Positions 49,825 to 62,334 of a DNA stretch of 64,000 bases are shown here, piece after piece. The notes beneath the pieces were generated by a model. That model did no database searches. It saw only the letters and a program-made list of their open reading frames with translations, and had not been told where the DNA came from. The first letter of the stretch is position 1. Each line of letters starts with the position of its first letter. Origin of the DNA: Sanguinoderma infundibulare (lineage: Eukaryota > Basidiomycota > Agaricomycetes > Polyporales > Polyporaceae); contig JAVLRN010000003.1 in the NCBI GenBank assembly GCA_032821775.1, positions 1,364,001 through 1,428,000 of the forward strand. Reading direction: 5' to 3'. The position numbers were made by a program, and so were the translations under genes.

Positions 49825-52215
49825 TCAATTATCCTCCGGTCTCAAGAACGCTAGCTGGTGGTCCTCCGAACAAACGACCATTTGCGTGCCGTCATTGAGA
49901 AACTCCGCCTGGATCACCTTCTTCCCAGGAAAGCAGACTACCTGTGACTTATCGTTTCAGGCATCATGGTTTAGAACAGAAGTAAGGGCTATACCGTCTG
50001 CAAAACTTCCGAAGATTTGCGCAGGTCCCATAATCGAACAGATCCGTCCTTCTCGTTACCGCCGCATGCAAACATGTAGGACTGTGCAGCGCCTGCGTAG
50101 AAGGAGATCAATAACACGGCGACATGGACGGTTTCGGATGGGACCAACCTCGAGTGTATCGTCCATGTACCTTCGCATTGGGGTATCCAAACCGGACGGC
50201 GGCCGTCTCGGGGACAAGACGATAATCACGTACTTCGAACTGAAACTCGCGATGGGCGAGCTGTTTCCGGGGGGTTCATCACTTAAGCGTCCAAGAAACA
50301 CAGTTATAGAGAATACCTCGAGGAGTGTGCAAAATGGCGACGGGGCGGGGTGAACATGGTATATCGGGTTCGATAACTTCAAGGTGTTAACGGTCCGCTC
50401 GGATGACAGGTCGTATATGGCAAGACTACAGTCCGCACCGCCGGTGATCAGCTTGTGGCTTGTATCGCGGACCGGGAGGAGGGAGTGAATAGCAGACGTG
50501 TGCTTGATCGCCAACGGCGCCGATCGCACGGGAGGCGAATGACTCTCGTTCGGGAACGACCATAGATTAACCACATGGTCATACCCGCCAGTCGCGAATG
50601 TTTCGGGCTGCATCATGGCACAGAGGGCGCTGATGCCGCCCTTCTTGTCTGCCTGGAAGGGTCGATCAAATGAACCTATGTCGCCAGCCTTCGGGCAAGG
50701 TCTCACTATTTGCTCTTTGGATAAAAGAACGACGGAGCAGCGCACCTTTGTGTCCTGGATTCGCACAAGCGACAGCTGCTGACTGTTCCCTGTCCGACCG
50801 ATGACAATGGTGGGCTTTGGGGTACTGAGCAAAACGCAAGCATCCTCGACATGCTGACGAGCACTGTCCCCAGCGGGTGACATTCTTAAAGGCATGCATT
50901 GAACCTGAGCCTGTTCCACAAAATCGAGGGAGCCGCGCATTGTGACGCTGAGTATGCCACTGGAACGTATCGTCAACAAGCGACGAGGCTTGTCATGTGG
51001 ATCCCTCCGCATCTGGACTCGTTCAGCACATTGGAAAGACGTCGAGGTCAAATCGATTGGCTGCTTCGGGCCACCCACTTCCCTACGCCTATCCTTGGAG
51101 TCACAGCGGTCTGGATGTGCTGATGAGACGGGCTGCATAAGAACGAGTGGTGGAAGGTTTGTGTCGCTTGGAGGAGTGGACGACACGGGGGCGGGGTGAT
51201 CGACTTTCTGCTGGACTTCCCGAGGTGTGGATGAAAAGTCTTCTTTACCAAGGGGTCGGATATGAGGCGGCAGCTCGACTCTCAACGTCCCAGACCGGAA
51301 CCTCGAGGTACGCACTGCAGCCGCAGGAACAACATGGGTATTGTCACCACGTGAGGACATAGATCCTAGGAACTCCGTGGTCGGACCTTGCCTGGATGCT
51401 CTCCTGATGGTCGTTTCCGACGGAAAGGCTTGAACTTGTGGCGGTCCTGGAAAACGGGTGGAGATATCGGATGATGGATGCTCCTGCTTCAACGACAGGA
51501 CGTTCGGGAAAGGCGAAAGATGCAGAGCCTCGCCAGCCGGATGCTGGTGGACGTTTGACTCTGGAGCCAAGCTCTGGCCATGGCTAGGAGGTGGACTGGT
51601 GAAGACACGGGCAAAGGACACACGGAGCGAGGAGGCAGGGTCTAATGGGTAAGCATGGGAACCACTGTTCTGATTGGCTGGGGCCGAGGAGATAGACGAG
51701 GTTTGTGGCTAGATAATACGGAGTCGTGGTGAGTTGCGGTACTTTACGCCAAGAGGCACCAATACACGTACCTCCGATGACCTCTTTGTGCTTGCTTCTC
51801 CGGCATTCTCGGACTGCGTGATACCGACAAAGCGGTCCCCTACAGTTGAAGTGAAGGTCCCAGGTTTGAGGAGGGAGAGAGGTCCCGTAAGCTTCTGCCG
51901 CTTGAAGGGCTGTTCTCCGGATTCTCTCCTGCCGCTTTGGGGTTGCGAAGTACGGCGCGCAGCAAGTGTGTCGCGTACCGGTCGAGAAGGCTCGCTTCTC
52001 AGCATAGGTGTCGAGCTTTGGCCTCTTCTATACGGTGAATGGCGTGCATGCGGGCCTCCGTATCCTCTGGCCACCTGATGACCATCGTTGCCATTGCCTG
52101 TGTGTCCTCTGCCTCGACCGTGCGACGGACGGGAGGTCCGGATGACCGGGACAGCAGAGTTTCCCTTGCGAGAATGGCGCACTTCGTTGGGTTGCGCATC
52201 TTCGTTGTAAGGCAT
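49825..52215 (-). CDS. WD40-repeat protein, paralogue A of a divergent pair
   Basis: The start at 52215 (MPYNEDAQPNEVRHSRKGNS) opens a long disordered Ser/Pro/Arg-rich N-terminal half. The second half contains beta-propeller repeats: RQHVEDACVLLSTPKPTIVI, ISALCAMMQPETFATGGYDH with VVNLWSF, IHSLLPVRDTSHKLITGGAD with CSLAIYDLSSERTVNTLK, SYMFACGGNEKDGSVRLWDL followed by R, and the last strand VIQAEFLNDGTQMVVCSEDH ending LAFLRPEDN. The GSVRLWDLRK segment is a WDxR box, the signature of substrate receptors that dock on DDB1 of CUL4 ubiquitin ligases. That role is inference only. The gene shares RHVEDAC and general layout with the gene that starts 144 bp away on the other strand. Confidence 0.78.
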
Positions 52216-52359
52216 AGACTCGGAAGCATGAGAGGGCGTTGTCGCACATCGAAGAGAGTGGAAGAGAGCAGCTTCAGCCACCGCTTAACTTTTTCTCACC
52301 AAGATTATGGGCGTCTACGACACTTGTCCTCGCCCGTCGTCGACTGCCACAATCTGAGT
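52216..52359. promoter_or_regulatory. 144-bp bidirectional promoter of the WD40 pair
   Basis: The ATGs at 52215 (-) and 52360 (+) face away from each other across only 144 bp, so core promoters and both leaders must overlap here. Confidence 0.55.
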
Positions 52360-55300
52360 ATGAACGCCTCTGCTAAACGTTCTGCTTCTCCCCTGCCCAG
52401 AAGACTCGACGAAATCCTGAGAGCTCGCATCTCCGACGACAAGAAGGATAAACTTTCATCGCCTAGAACACCACTCGACGTCCCCTCGGCCTCAGCGCAC
52501 CATGGGCAAGAAGTCCTGTCTCTCTCCACCTCCCTGCAGCACGATCTAAGGCACGAAAACATCAATGACCTCATTTTGGGCACAACAGTTCGCCTGGCTC
52601 GAGAAGGCAAGCGACTGATCAAAGCTCCTCGGTTGTTGTGAGTCAGTCGGAGGGTATTGGACTATGGGAGAACGCTGAAACTAGGGTTATCGAGGGCGGA
52701 TGGCATTGCGTTTGATTGGTACGTAACGTCAAATATTCCTTGTATCAGGTTTGAACCCTCATTACAGGACTCATGATGTCACTGCCCGCAGTGAAGACAT
52801 AAAGTCATTGCTGTCGGTGTACGTGCGGACTTGTTCGTAACACGAGGCCACGACGCTTACGCTTGTCGTCTAGTGAGGGTATCAGGTCTCAAGATCTCGA
52901 AAGGGTTCTGTTACGTGCGACTCCAGTACCTGGCGGACTTTCTCGTGGCGTCACTGAGGAACCATCTCAGCGGAGCATTCTGCCTAACCGATTCTCTACT
53001 GGTCTCGCCTCATTGCAGGGTCCAACGGCAGCATCAAGCACCGGAAGTGCGTCAGACCCCATCGTCGTCGACGATGATGGAGGACCCTATGACCATGACT
53101 CGCATTCTGTCGTTCGCATGTCTGCATGCAGCAAATTCCAGAACATAACAACGCGCTTACCTCGAGCTACCGACAGTCCTTCGAGCTATCGCACCGTGCC
53201 ACCTGAACGCCCGTTAGTCTCACACAGTGACGTCAGTGTACCCGTGGCTTCCAGCTCTCGACAGGTAGAGCGTTCGCCTTCACGGAATGGGAACCCTCCA
53301 CAGCCCAATCATCGTACTCCGGAACCAGTGTATGTGGGTGCTGTTATTCCACTACGATCCGTGAATTGATGGCATGTACTTTGCAGATGGTCCAACGACC
53401 GGCTCTCGGTTGTGAGCTATGCATCCCAAGGTGCCGAAGAGTCACCCCCGCTGGAGGACGCGAGGCAGGACGTCGTTCAAGGAGACCGTCCAAATTCGTC
53501 ACAGAACGAAGATTACGACAACAACGCATCCGACCGTGGTTCCTTTCGCTCCCGTCAGCCTGCGACCGTCCCTAGTGCCGCGGACCCGGGCAAGTGCACG
53601 GCGGCCGCAGACTATGGTGAATGGAAGGCTCTTGCAGAAGGCTCGAGTGACGTCGAGATGGAACATGGCCGCCCGTCAAGCAGGGAATCCTCGCCAGCCA
53701 GGGCCACACTCCTGCCGCGAGCCACACACGCGGTGGAAGGCCTCCCTTTCCTCCCATCGAACTACGATTCCTCGGGCCTCGTATCGCACAGAGTCCCCGC
53801 GACGGCGTCTGGTTCGAATCGGTCCGGGGCTGGTAACAGCAATCTATACAACCAGCGCGATCATCCATCCCCATGTCGAGTGTCGAAACTGCCTCATCGG
53901 AAGCCTTATCGGCATCTCGATTGGGGTAGCGAGAGCGAAGGCGCCAACAGTCCGCTGAGCCGACGGCGTGCGGTACAGGGTGCTCAACCGAGGACCAGTA
54001 AAGGCTTCGACCTTTCCGACGAAGACTCGGACATCGACACTAACGACAAGGTTCAGAAGCCGACCGTACCGCATCGACAACAGCGATCGAATGCGGCTTC
54101 CCGCAACCTTCGCAAGGCCCGGCCCAGTGGGTCTGCAGGAGCGTCTCAGCATCGGCGTGGCGCCCCCCATCGCGCACCTGGTTCTGCTCGACGATCTGCG
54201 TCTACTGCAAACGGGGGTGTGGAGTCGAGTTCGGAGGATGAGGAAGACGACGATCCCGAGCTGTCCCCATCGTCGTCAACGACCTCCGGGCATACGATTG
54301 TTATACCGAAGGCCGACTTCGCACGCGGGAGACGGCTGCTAGTGCCCGCAAATCCGGATTACGCAATCACCACCGTTCTTATGCGTGGGGAGGCCCACTT
54401 CATAGATCAACGACGCAAGTGCGTGGTCACAATGCCTATTCAATTCCATATTCAGTGCTGAATCGTGTGGCTGTACAGGACGCGCATATACAGACATTCA
54501 CTTCCTGTTGAGGATGACTCTCGGCATGTCGAAGACGCATGCCTACTAGGCGAGGGTATAGTAGTGGTTGGGTACGATAAAGGCCCATCCCAGGTGTCTT
54601 TAATTACCGTGGAAGGGGATCAGGTACGAGAATCGTCTGCGCATGGGCGTGAAAAAGCGAGGGATGCTAAAACTTCGCTCAAGCGTCCATGTCGTATTGA
54701 TCTGACTCACAAGGCGCATTCGACGGTGATTGAAAATCGATCAGCGGGGCGGGCGTATCCCAACCGAGGTATTGCCTGCCTCTCTCCAATGACGGGAGAT
54801 CGCTTCCTGTCAGGCGGACACGACAAATACGTATACCAATGGAAGCTCGACCGCGCAAACGGCCGCCAGAAGGAGCGTGGTAGCTATTCAGTGAGCTCAG
54901 TGCGCATTCCGACCGAACACTCTCAGCCAGTACAGGCCTTAGCCTTTTCCGCCTGGAACGAGACAGTCTATTCAGCTGCTGGGGACCGTATTGCGACAAC
55001 GAAGCTGGATGCAGTTGCACGCGCCGAACCCGAGCGTGTCTCGGCGAAGGTCACCCAAGTCCACGTTCATCCGCAGGATCCCCGGCTCATTGCACTCGAG
55101 GTAGGTCATTTCCTCCGAGTCAGCGCTCTTGACAACTGGATCCATCTGGAGCCGTGCCCGTCGCTTCCAGGCCCCAAATGCCGGAGGCATGAGTGAATGG
55201 GGCTACGTCATACATTGACCATGCGCTAACCATATTCATTGCGTGCAGGTGGACCATATGGACTATCAAGTGCACTTCTACGACATGCGCGAAGGGGGCT

Positions 55301-55914
55301 TCAGGCGCAAACCCTGGCTGGAGTTTGGCTATCGTTCCGCGCCTCCGACGGCGAGCCGCGCGAGCAGCAATCCCAGCTCGACGGCCGCGGGAATGCGAGA
55401 CGCGGGCAACGCAAGCGCGAGTGCTAGCACCTCTCGATCCTCGAGCAGCACGTCCGTCCCGAAGTCGGGCTCCCGGTACACGCGCGGGTCGACCACGAAC
55501 TCTCTCTTCGCGCGCGGCTACGGCGATGGGACCGTCCTCGTCTGGGACTATCGGAACGGTGCTCAGAAGGTGCGTCTTCCGTGTCGTTTTGTCTCTCTTT
55601 CTCTTCTCCGAACCGCGCTCCTCGTTCTCCTCGTTTCCGCCCGCGGTGGAATACGTACCGGCGCGGACACGTTTCCGTCGCTGTGGCTCCCTTCTCCCCG
55701 TTTTCGCTCCCGCTTGTTGATTCGGACGCCCGCGTGAGTGATCGACCGCTTGCTGACTCCACGCCTGTTGCTGTCCCGTTCACAGAAGGTCTTGGAGCGG
55801 TTCCAGTTCCAGCGGCCCGCAGAGGTCGCGCACACCGTCCTCGCTGGCTCCGACGTGATCGCGTATGGGGGTTACTCTGTGACGTTTTGGAGCACGCTCG
55901 CTGCCAACAGCTGA
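52360..55914 (+). CDS. WD40-repeat protein, paralogue B of a divergent pair
   Basis: The start reads MNASAKRSASPLPRRLDEIL, then helical RARISDDKKDKLSS. Several exons of disordered sequence follow, with acidic patches (SSSEDEEDDDPELSPSSSTT). The C-terminal half carries propeller blades: RHVEDACLLGEGIVVVGYDK, IACLSPMTGDRFLSGGHDKY then VYQWKLDRA, VQALAFSAWNETVYSAAGDR, VTQVHVHPQDPRLIALE, YQVHFYDMREGGFRRKPWLE, and LFARGYGDGTVLVWDYRNGA, ending VIAYGGYSVTFWSTLAANS. As in paralogue A, a WDxR box is present (VWDYRNG). The middle splice pattern (52640-53410) is uncertain. The intron before RARIYRHSLPVEDDSRHVED restores the frame near 54421-54480. No orthologue name is claimed. Confidence 0.75.
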
Positions 55915-56576
55915 GTTTGCGGACACTTCACAAGTATAGTGCCGGGCTGCGTATGCGTGTGCCGTACATGTGCGTCGCGTACATAGGTCGGAGTGTGGAT
56001 GTGCCGTACACGACGCCAGTGGGAGTGCCTGTTAATTGAATCACTTGCTTCCGTGGCTTTGGGGGGGGGCCGCCGCGGTGGTGCATTCGGATTAGCAATG
56101 GTCTGCTGCAAACTCGCGCTCCTAGGACCACCGCCACGGGACGTGCCTCGAGTCAGGTATGAGCGTTCCCTGCCTTCTGCTGGAAGGCGCATGGCCTGGC
56201 GCGCCACATGTAGGGAATGACCGTCTATGGTGTTTCGGCGTGTGGCCGCCCGTCAGACGTAGCTGGGTTGCGATCACGGAGATGCGGGGGATTAGGGCGA
56301 CCTCGCCTTCGATGTTGTGTGTGTCGGCAGCGGCGTCACGAACCCTCGGAAAGGGTGAGCAGGTCACCCAACGTCAGCAATGCGGAATGCTCTCCGGAAA
56401 ACCCGTGGCGGGCTAGAATGAACACCAGATATCGTCGTACGTACACATTATACAAACGCTGAGGTACAGCGGCATTACGGGCTATCCATACTCCCTAACC
56501 GGAACGTAGATGTCTATATACTCCAAGAAGTAGCGGTGTGCAACGTGAGCAGATCCAATGCGCAGCAGGCAGCCCT
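55915..56576. other. intergenic between convergent genes, with a G9 tract
   Basis: The space lies between the stop codons of WD40 paralogue B (+) and the M28 peptidase (-). Nine guanines in a row occur at 56061-56069. No gene seen. Confidence 0.55.
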
Positions 56577-58685
56577 CTACGTCGACTTGTTCCAGCCACC
56601 GAGCTCAATGGCGAAGCCGACAGCGAGCTTGGAGAACTCGAGCATGTGCTCAAAGCTGAACTCATCAGAGATGTCGTATACGCTGCGGAAAATGCCGACT
56701 CGTCAGTAAAGACGCACACGTGTGGAGAAACGTCGGAGTTTGCGCACTCGTTCTGCGTGTGGATGTTCTGAAGGTTAGAGTTCCCGAAGGTGGCCTCTAT
56801 AGACATGTGAATGCGATAGTGGGTCAAGGGGTACAATGAAGGGGGCGAGCGTGAGTATCATGATGCTAGCGATATGAAGAAGCCGAAAATGCGCACCTAT
56901 CGTGAACACACTGGGGTATCCGGCCTTGAGCCACGAGGCACTAGGAGATTGGGAGGGGTGTTTCAGTGGGACGGCCGAGCGTTCGGAAGGATCATTTGGA
57001 ACGTACTGGTCACTGCAAGCATACCCGCACTTGGTCTCCACCCAGGGGATAGAGAGGTATTGCTCAACAAGATTCTTGTTGAACTGCGTCAAGCTGCATC
57101 GATGGTTCGGTGATCAGATGGTGTGGCTAACGGCCCTGAACGATGCCGGTATACTGACTCGGAATCAGTGTAATCGGTGATAATGCCGACCTCCTCCCTG
57201 GTACCGCGCTTGACCCATGCAGTCATGTCGTACTAACCGCAGGCATTGTCAGATCGTGATCAACTGAGATTCAAAACGATAAACGCGAACCTGGCTCATG
57301 GCAACAACGTTCACATCGCGACTCTCGTAAGACTTTGCGACCGCCTGAGATCCGAGGAGCCCTCCTTCCTAATAAGGTTCAAACATATTTGTTTTATGAA
57401 CGCTTCTGAACCACAGAAGTACGAATATACCTCAGCAGAATACCAATGGAATTCGACAGTGCGCTCTGGCTGGAAGCCTGAAGCAATCAATGCGCGATAC
57501 GCTTCCAAAATGCTGGTTGACCCTGAGCCGTCATCGTCGGCACCTAAAAATTGCGGTCAGAAGAGATCATCGGCAGACCATATGACTTGCTCACCAGGAG
57601 CAGGCAGGAATGGCCAGTTGTTGGTGCTGACGAAAACATTTGTTAAAATGACGATGCGTGTACGGTTTCGTCATAAGGTACGAACCTATCCAAGTGAGCA
57701 CCAATGATAACAACGCCATCATCATCTGCAGAAGTGCCGGGAATGCTGACGATCTGGAGGCGAGGGTGTATGAGACAGGCGCGCAAACGGGCCGGTTGGA
57801 TGGACGGACAATACTGCTCTGTTGCCAGCTGTGAGCGAATTCCTGGATAGAGATCCTGTCTTGGAGGGCCTTCGGAGCGTATCCCTTTGTGAGCTGTGCA
57901 GACAAGGGTGAGATCTTTCGGCAACGACTTGGTTGCCGGTCATATTACCTCAGTGATCTTATTCAGCAGCCATTGTTGACTTTGCTTGCCGGTCTGGACA
58001 AGGGTTAGCACACGGCGTTCTAGAAGCGCCAGACGTGTAGAATTACTTGACTGCGGTAGTCTGGACAAACATGAGCCTTGTAATGCGAGGACGTCGACAA
58101 GGCGGTACTTACAGCGCGTCCGGTAGCTCGTAAGCTTGGCGAGGACGTCCCGGAGATTCTGAATTTCCAACGTATCGATGACAGACCTCACCGTCTCGGT
58201 GTTGTTCGGCGTAGGGTAGGAGGCTGTTTAAACGTTAGGTCGGCATTGGCTGCGAAGATCTAAACGGGCATAACAACACACGTTTGGTCGCCACCCTGAA
58301 CTGAGCACGAGAACCGAGGTCTACCGCGTCCGTTCTGGCACCGCCGGTTAGCGCAAAGGTGTGCCTAGAGTACGAGCATGGCCTACACGTCGAAAAACCT
58401 GACACCTTGAGCCTTTGCCTGAATCTAGATAGGCGACGAAATGTGAACAATGCGAGGAGAGAAGAGAAGTCGCATGCATACCTTCTCAAGCTCCGTCATC
58501 GTAATTGGCTCCTCCTGACCCTCCAGCTGGACTAAGCGAGGCGCGTTGAGATCGAGGTCAAAACCGGGGTACGAAGTGGGAAGGGCATCGGCTAGCATGG
58601 GCTCTTGAGCATTGTCGGCATAGAAAGACAATGCCGGCGAGGCCACGGCGGCAGAGACAAAGGCGAGGAGGGCGAGGAACTTCAT
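56577..58685 (-). CDS. secreted M28 aminopeptidase (leucine aminopeptidase type)
   Basis: This is a zinc-dependent exopeptidase that trims N-terminal residues outside the cell. The signal peptide is [19 protein letters not shown] propeptide-like stretch ([18 protein letters not shown]) and [20 protein letters not shown] follow. Catalytic motifs: [10 protein letters not shown] with the metal-binding His and Asp, [12 protein letters not shown] Asp region, [20 protein letters not shown] then WYSAE joined by an intron to [16 protein letters not shown] (acid/base and metal-binding Glu), [20 protein letters not shown] with the third metal Asp region, [12 protein letters not shown] carrying the typical disulfide pair, [14 protein letters not shown], and the end [14 protein letters not shown] ... 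ELGGWNKST. At least six introns. All expected family blocks are present. Confidence 0.9.
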
Positions 58686-58934
58686 GGCTGGCGTATGCAG
58701 GACGTGGCAGATGGCAAGAGAGAGTGAGGTGACGTCGCGGCGACGACGGAGGGCACGACGCTGTACGAGCCCGGAATGGTTGCCTCGAACACCAGCGGGC
58801 CGGACAATGCCGAGCGTCGCGAAGTCCTCGGTCGCCGATCACAGACGCCTGGGATTCTCTCTCCATCGCCCACTGTCGACGTCGTCTGCGGCGACCGACC
58901 GCTCTCTCTCTGCGCTCGTCTTCAGTCTTCGGCC
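58686..58934. promoter_or_regulatory. bidirectional promoter between M28 peptidase and uL11m
   Basis: The start codons at 58685 (-) and 58935 (+) are divergent across 249 bp without any gene. Confidence 0.45.
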
Positions 58935-59433
58935 ATGTCGAAAGCGGTCCTCAGCGCAAAGCCCCAGTTCGTCGTGCGTCCGCCTATGCTTTCGCGTTCT
59001 CGCCCCGTCTTACCCATCCACGTAGCGTCTCCTCATCCCTGCCGGCAAGGCGGCACCCTCTCCACCGGTCGGTCCCGCCCTCGGTGCTCGCGGTGTCAAG
59101 TCCATGGACTTTTGCAAGGAGTTCAACGCTCGCACCAGTCATATCGAGCCGGGCATTCCCATTCCCACCCAGATCTTCGTTCAGCCTGATCGCACGTTCA
59201 CCTTTGCGACCAAAACCCCGCCAACGGCTTATTTCCTCAAGAAGGCTGCCGGCATCGACAAGGGCACCGGCCGACCTGGACACGATATCGTGGGCACCGT
59301 CAGCCTCAAGCATGTTTACGAAATCGCCAAAATTAAGCAAACCGACGCCCACCTCAAGGCGCTTCGGCTCGAGGCGATCGCGAAGAGTGTCGTCGGAACG
59401 GCGAGGACACTGGGGATTCAGGTCGTGCCATAG
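58935..59433 (+). CDS. mitochondrial ribosomal protein uL11m
   Basis: This is the large-subunit L11 protein of the mitochondrial ribosome, at the GTPase-associated centre. The first exon gives MSKAVLSAKPQFV. After an intron ending near 59028 comes RLLIPAGKAAPSPPVGPALG, then ARGVKSMDFCKEFNART. These show the L11 signature of GKA-x-P-x-PPVGPALG followed by the FCK-x-FN helix. The C-terminal RNA-binding domain includes TPPTAYFLKKAAGIDKGTGR, VGTVSLKHVYEIAKIKQTD and SVVGTARTLGIQVVP, the G-x-A-x-x-x-G-I end typical of L11. Mitochondrial rather than cytosolic identity rests on the bacterial-like sequence (cytosolic uL11 is different and longer). Confidence 0.92.
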
Positions 59434-60723
59434 ACAGGTGCGTGCCCGTTCCAACTCAGCCTGTACGTATCCGTTGCTCAATCGTGCCGTCCCGACCCTT
59501 TTAATTATCTGCGATGCCCGTCTGCTTCCAACCAGAAGTCCGCCGGACCTCTCGTCCTGACGCATGTGTCTGGAGGATGTACATACGTAGCGGGACGATG
59601 TGCCAGGGGCGTTCTATCCGAGAGCCGTAGCCTCTCGTTCTCTGCATTTGGCCAGCGTTCTGCCATCGGACATGGGCTGCACGCGTGACGGTGCAGAAGC
59701 CGCACCGGGTTAGCCGCGGAAGCAGATGCACCGAAGCGCGGTGGGCTTGTGCATCGTGGGTTCGGACGGGCGGGCGGCTGGGGAGATGGGTCATTCATTT
59801 GACAAGGTTCATGATCCCTGCGGAGAGTTGGTGCAAGTAGGTTAAGCTCTGATATTATGGTACGACCTCTGGAGATGACCCGTCGGGAGAGCGTCCTCCT
59901 TCCATCTTGTCCCAGCTGGCGCGCAGGACTCCGCCGGGCGTAGCCAGACCTGCCGGATTGGTGGGGCGATGAGAATGCGGCCCGTGTCGGTTTTGTCATG
60001 GACGGACCCCATTCGTGCGCCGGGCATGAACTTTGATTGAGAAAGGGGAGAACCTTTGTGCCCCGAATGGCAGCAGGGACACGCCGCGGCCACGCATCCT
60101 GGCCAGTCGGCGTCGAACCACCTCGTTGCAGCCCACATGCCTTATCGAGATCACGCTCGAGCACCTCGTGTGTGGGCCAGCCCCAGAGGCAAGTCCGAGT
60201 CTCTCGTTTATCGACGGATTTATCCGCCTTTTTGACTCTTTTACACAATGGAGCACATAGCGACCTCGCCAGTCCGCGCTGGGCAGGATATTCGCGCCCT
60301 GCTTCGTGGCATCGAAGACTTCTCCCGACCTTCTCATCCGTTTCTATTGCAGTCTCGAGAACGAGACGTGGCGTCTGAGAGATCCCCTCGTGTCCCTCGA
60401 TCACACCTGCGCTGGGCCGAAGGGAACCTCGGGCCTCACTCCACTGCACAACCCTCCGGGCGACATCATGCAGCCATACTTCTTCCATAGGCACGTTGGA
60501 AATCCTTGTACTCATCTTTATCTGCCGCCACGACACGTTCCCGATCGAACATCCACACATCACTGCACACATCGAAATTTTCGCATTGCGGGTGAGCATA
60601 TAAAGCACTCGACGGTTTACCTTCCTCCTCACTGAACCTTGTTGCCAGGACTCCCGGGGCTGCACTTGGATCTGCGCGACTTCCCTCCTCGCTACGTAAC
60701 GTTCACGACTCGCGACGACGACC
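59434..60723. other. 1.3 kb intergenic region
   Basis: A 409-codon minus-strand open frame spans most of it, but it shows no motif, no even composition and no splice partners. The right end contains a TATA box for the next gene. Confidence 0.45.
60598..60604 (+). promoter_or_regulatory. TATA box of the DUF6593 gene
   Basis: ATATAAA lies 120 bp upstream of the ATG at 60724. Confidence 0.5.
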
Positions 60724-61701
60724 ATGTCCAACAACGGTAACGAAGTGCTCTCCTGGACGTCCCAGGACCCCCGCCAAAGCCAGCTGTTTGGCAGCTACGG
60801 CGTCCTGTACCGTTTCCAGGTGCGCACGCCGTCATTCGGTGCTCGTGCTCCCCGCGCGGACGGCGCTGACCGACCCCGTTGCAGACGGACACGAACAGCC
60901 AGGGCCAGAGCGTGACGACACTCTGGAGGGCGATCCGCGCGAACAAGGAGGACCGCGTCGCGAAGCTGGAGTGGGCGCCAAACGGCGGGCTGGGGCGCGC
61001 AATAATCGGCAAGGTGGGCACTCGGACGTCCTCTCCAGATCAGATGGCGTGCGGAACAGATCTGAGCTGATAGTCGCCACGCCTTCGCGCAGAGCACGCT
61101 GCCCATGGCTGACCTCGTCCGCCCGGATCCCCGCATTTACGTGAGTGTGTGAACGGCCTGCCCTCCCTTCGCGCGCGGACGCCACCCGTCTGACCACACC
61201 CCGGCTCTCCGGTTCTTTCGGGCAGAACGGCAGGGTATTCAACGGCCCAGACGGCTACCAGTATCGATGGCGCCCAGCGAACAACTCGAGCAATGACGTC
61301 GTGGTGAGTGTCGCACTCGCTCCGTTGCCTGCGGACGCCACACGCGCCCGCTCGGACGGGTGCTAGGCTGCCTGGACGGTGCTCCGCCAAGGACGCGAGG
61401 CTGATCGATAGCGTCGCAGCTGCAAGATCAAAACGACAACGTGATCGCGTTTTTCCGCCCGACACGACCCCAGCGATACAACATCGGCGAGGTCCACGGG
61501 GAGCTTCACTTTGTCCGCAACGCTGGCGCAGGTGTCGTGGTGCGCGTTTTTCCTTCTCAACCCTTTTCCGCCGAGGGGCGTGGCTCGCTAATCGATGGAT
61601 GGCCTCCTGACCTCCCTTCGGCACAGATGCACCCACCGCTCATGGACACCGTAACGGTTACAGCGATGTTGTACCGGTTCGTGATGGCCTTCGGACTATG
61701 A
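60724..61701 (+). CDS. DUF6593-family protein
   Basis: This is a small protein typical of Agaricomycetes and of unknown function. Joined exons: MSNNGNEVLSWTSQDPRQSQ then LFGSYGVLYRFQ; TDTNSQGQSVTTLWRAIRAN, KEDRVAKLEWAPNGGLGRAI; STLPMADLVRPDPRIY; NGRVFNGPDGYQYRWRPANN with the Y-x-W-R core; LQDQNDNVIAFFRPTRPQRY, NIGEVHGELHFVRNAGAGVV; and the end PLMDTVTVTAMLYRFVMAFG. The pattern of beta strands with G-x-x-Y-x-W-R, then the I-A-x-F-x-P and the C-terminal D-x-x-V-x-T helix matches DUF6593 proteins. No signal peptide is visible. Five introns in under 1 kb of gene. Confidence 0.78.
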
Positions 61702-62334
61702 ACCTGCCTCGAGGCCACCCCCGTCATCCCGTCCTTACTTTCGCGTCAGAAGTCTTGGGACCCTCTGCTTGCTCATTCCGTTCCGGCCCCCTCCTGCTGC
61801 CCCCTAAGTAAAATGTACCATTCCCGCACCCCACTTTTTATCTATATGTCGTGTACCACCTTGTATATTACTACTGTGGCCGAGAATCGAGAAGGAGCAC
61901 TTGCGCGTTCCGCTCCGGTACCGCACTGGTGGACCCTGCGCGTGCCGTCCCGCGGGTTCCCGCGCGTCCTGCCCGATGCAACAAATTAGCTTACGGTTGG
62001 CAACTCCAACAGATCGACGCCAGGGTGCCGTAACCGCGTCGATACTCTTTGTGTCAGATTCTGCCCTGCCTGTCCCGTCCACCAGATTGGTCCCGACTCT
62101 ATCCGTATCCGGCGCACTGACCCGACGGCCAGGATGGCAAGCCTGCGATGCAGTACAGTACAGAACGCGCCCACACCCGGTGCGGTTAACGCGCCAAAAC
62201 GGAACGCAGGGAACACACGACGGCATCCCAATCGACCGTATTGCATCTCGCGATCTACCGCAAAGCGCACGCCACGCACGAACCGCGAGGGAGCTAGAAC
62301 CGCTGCCTCAGGCCGGCCTATGTATATGCACGTA
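61702..62334. other. intergenic between convergent genes
   Basis: No gene seen between the DUF6593 gene (+) and the AhpD-like gene (-). Confidence 0.55.

Noticed and set aside
53805..53830. Possible RNA polymerase III B box (GGTTCGAATCG)
   Set aside because: It lies inside a coding exon of WD40 paralogue B, with no matching A box or cloverleaf.
59505..60734. 409-codon minus-strand open frame
   Set aside because: No domain, biased composition rich in Arg, Ser and Pro, and it overlaps the promoter and TATA box of the DUF6593 gene. Long chance frames are common in GC-rich DNA.
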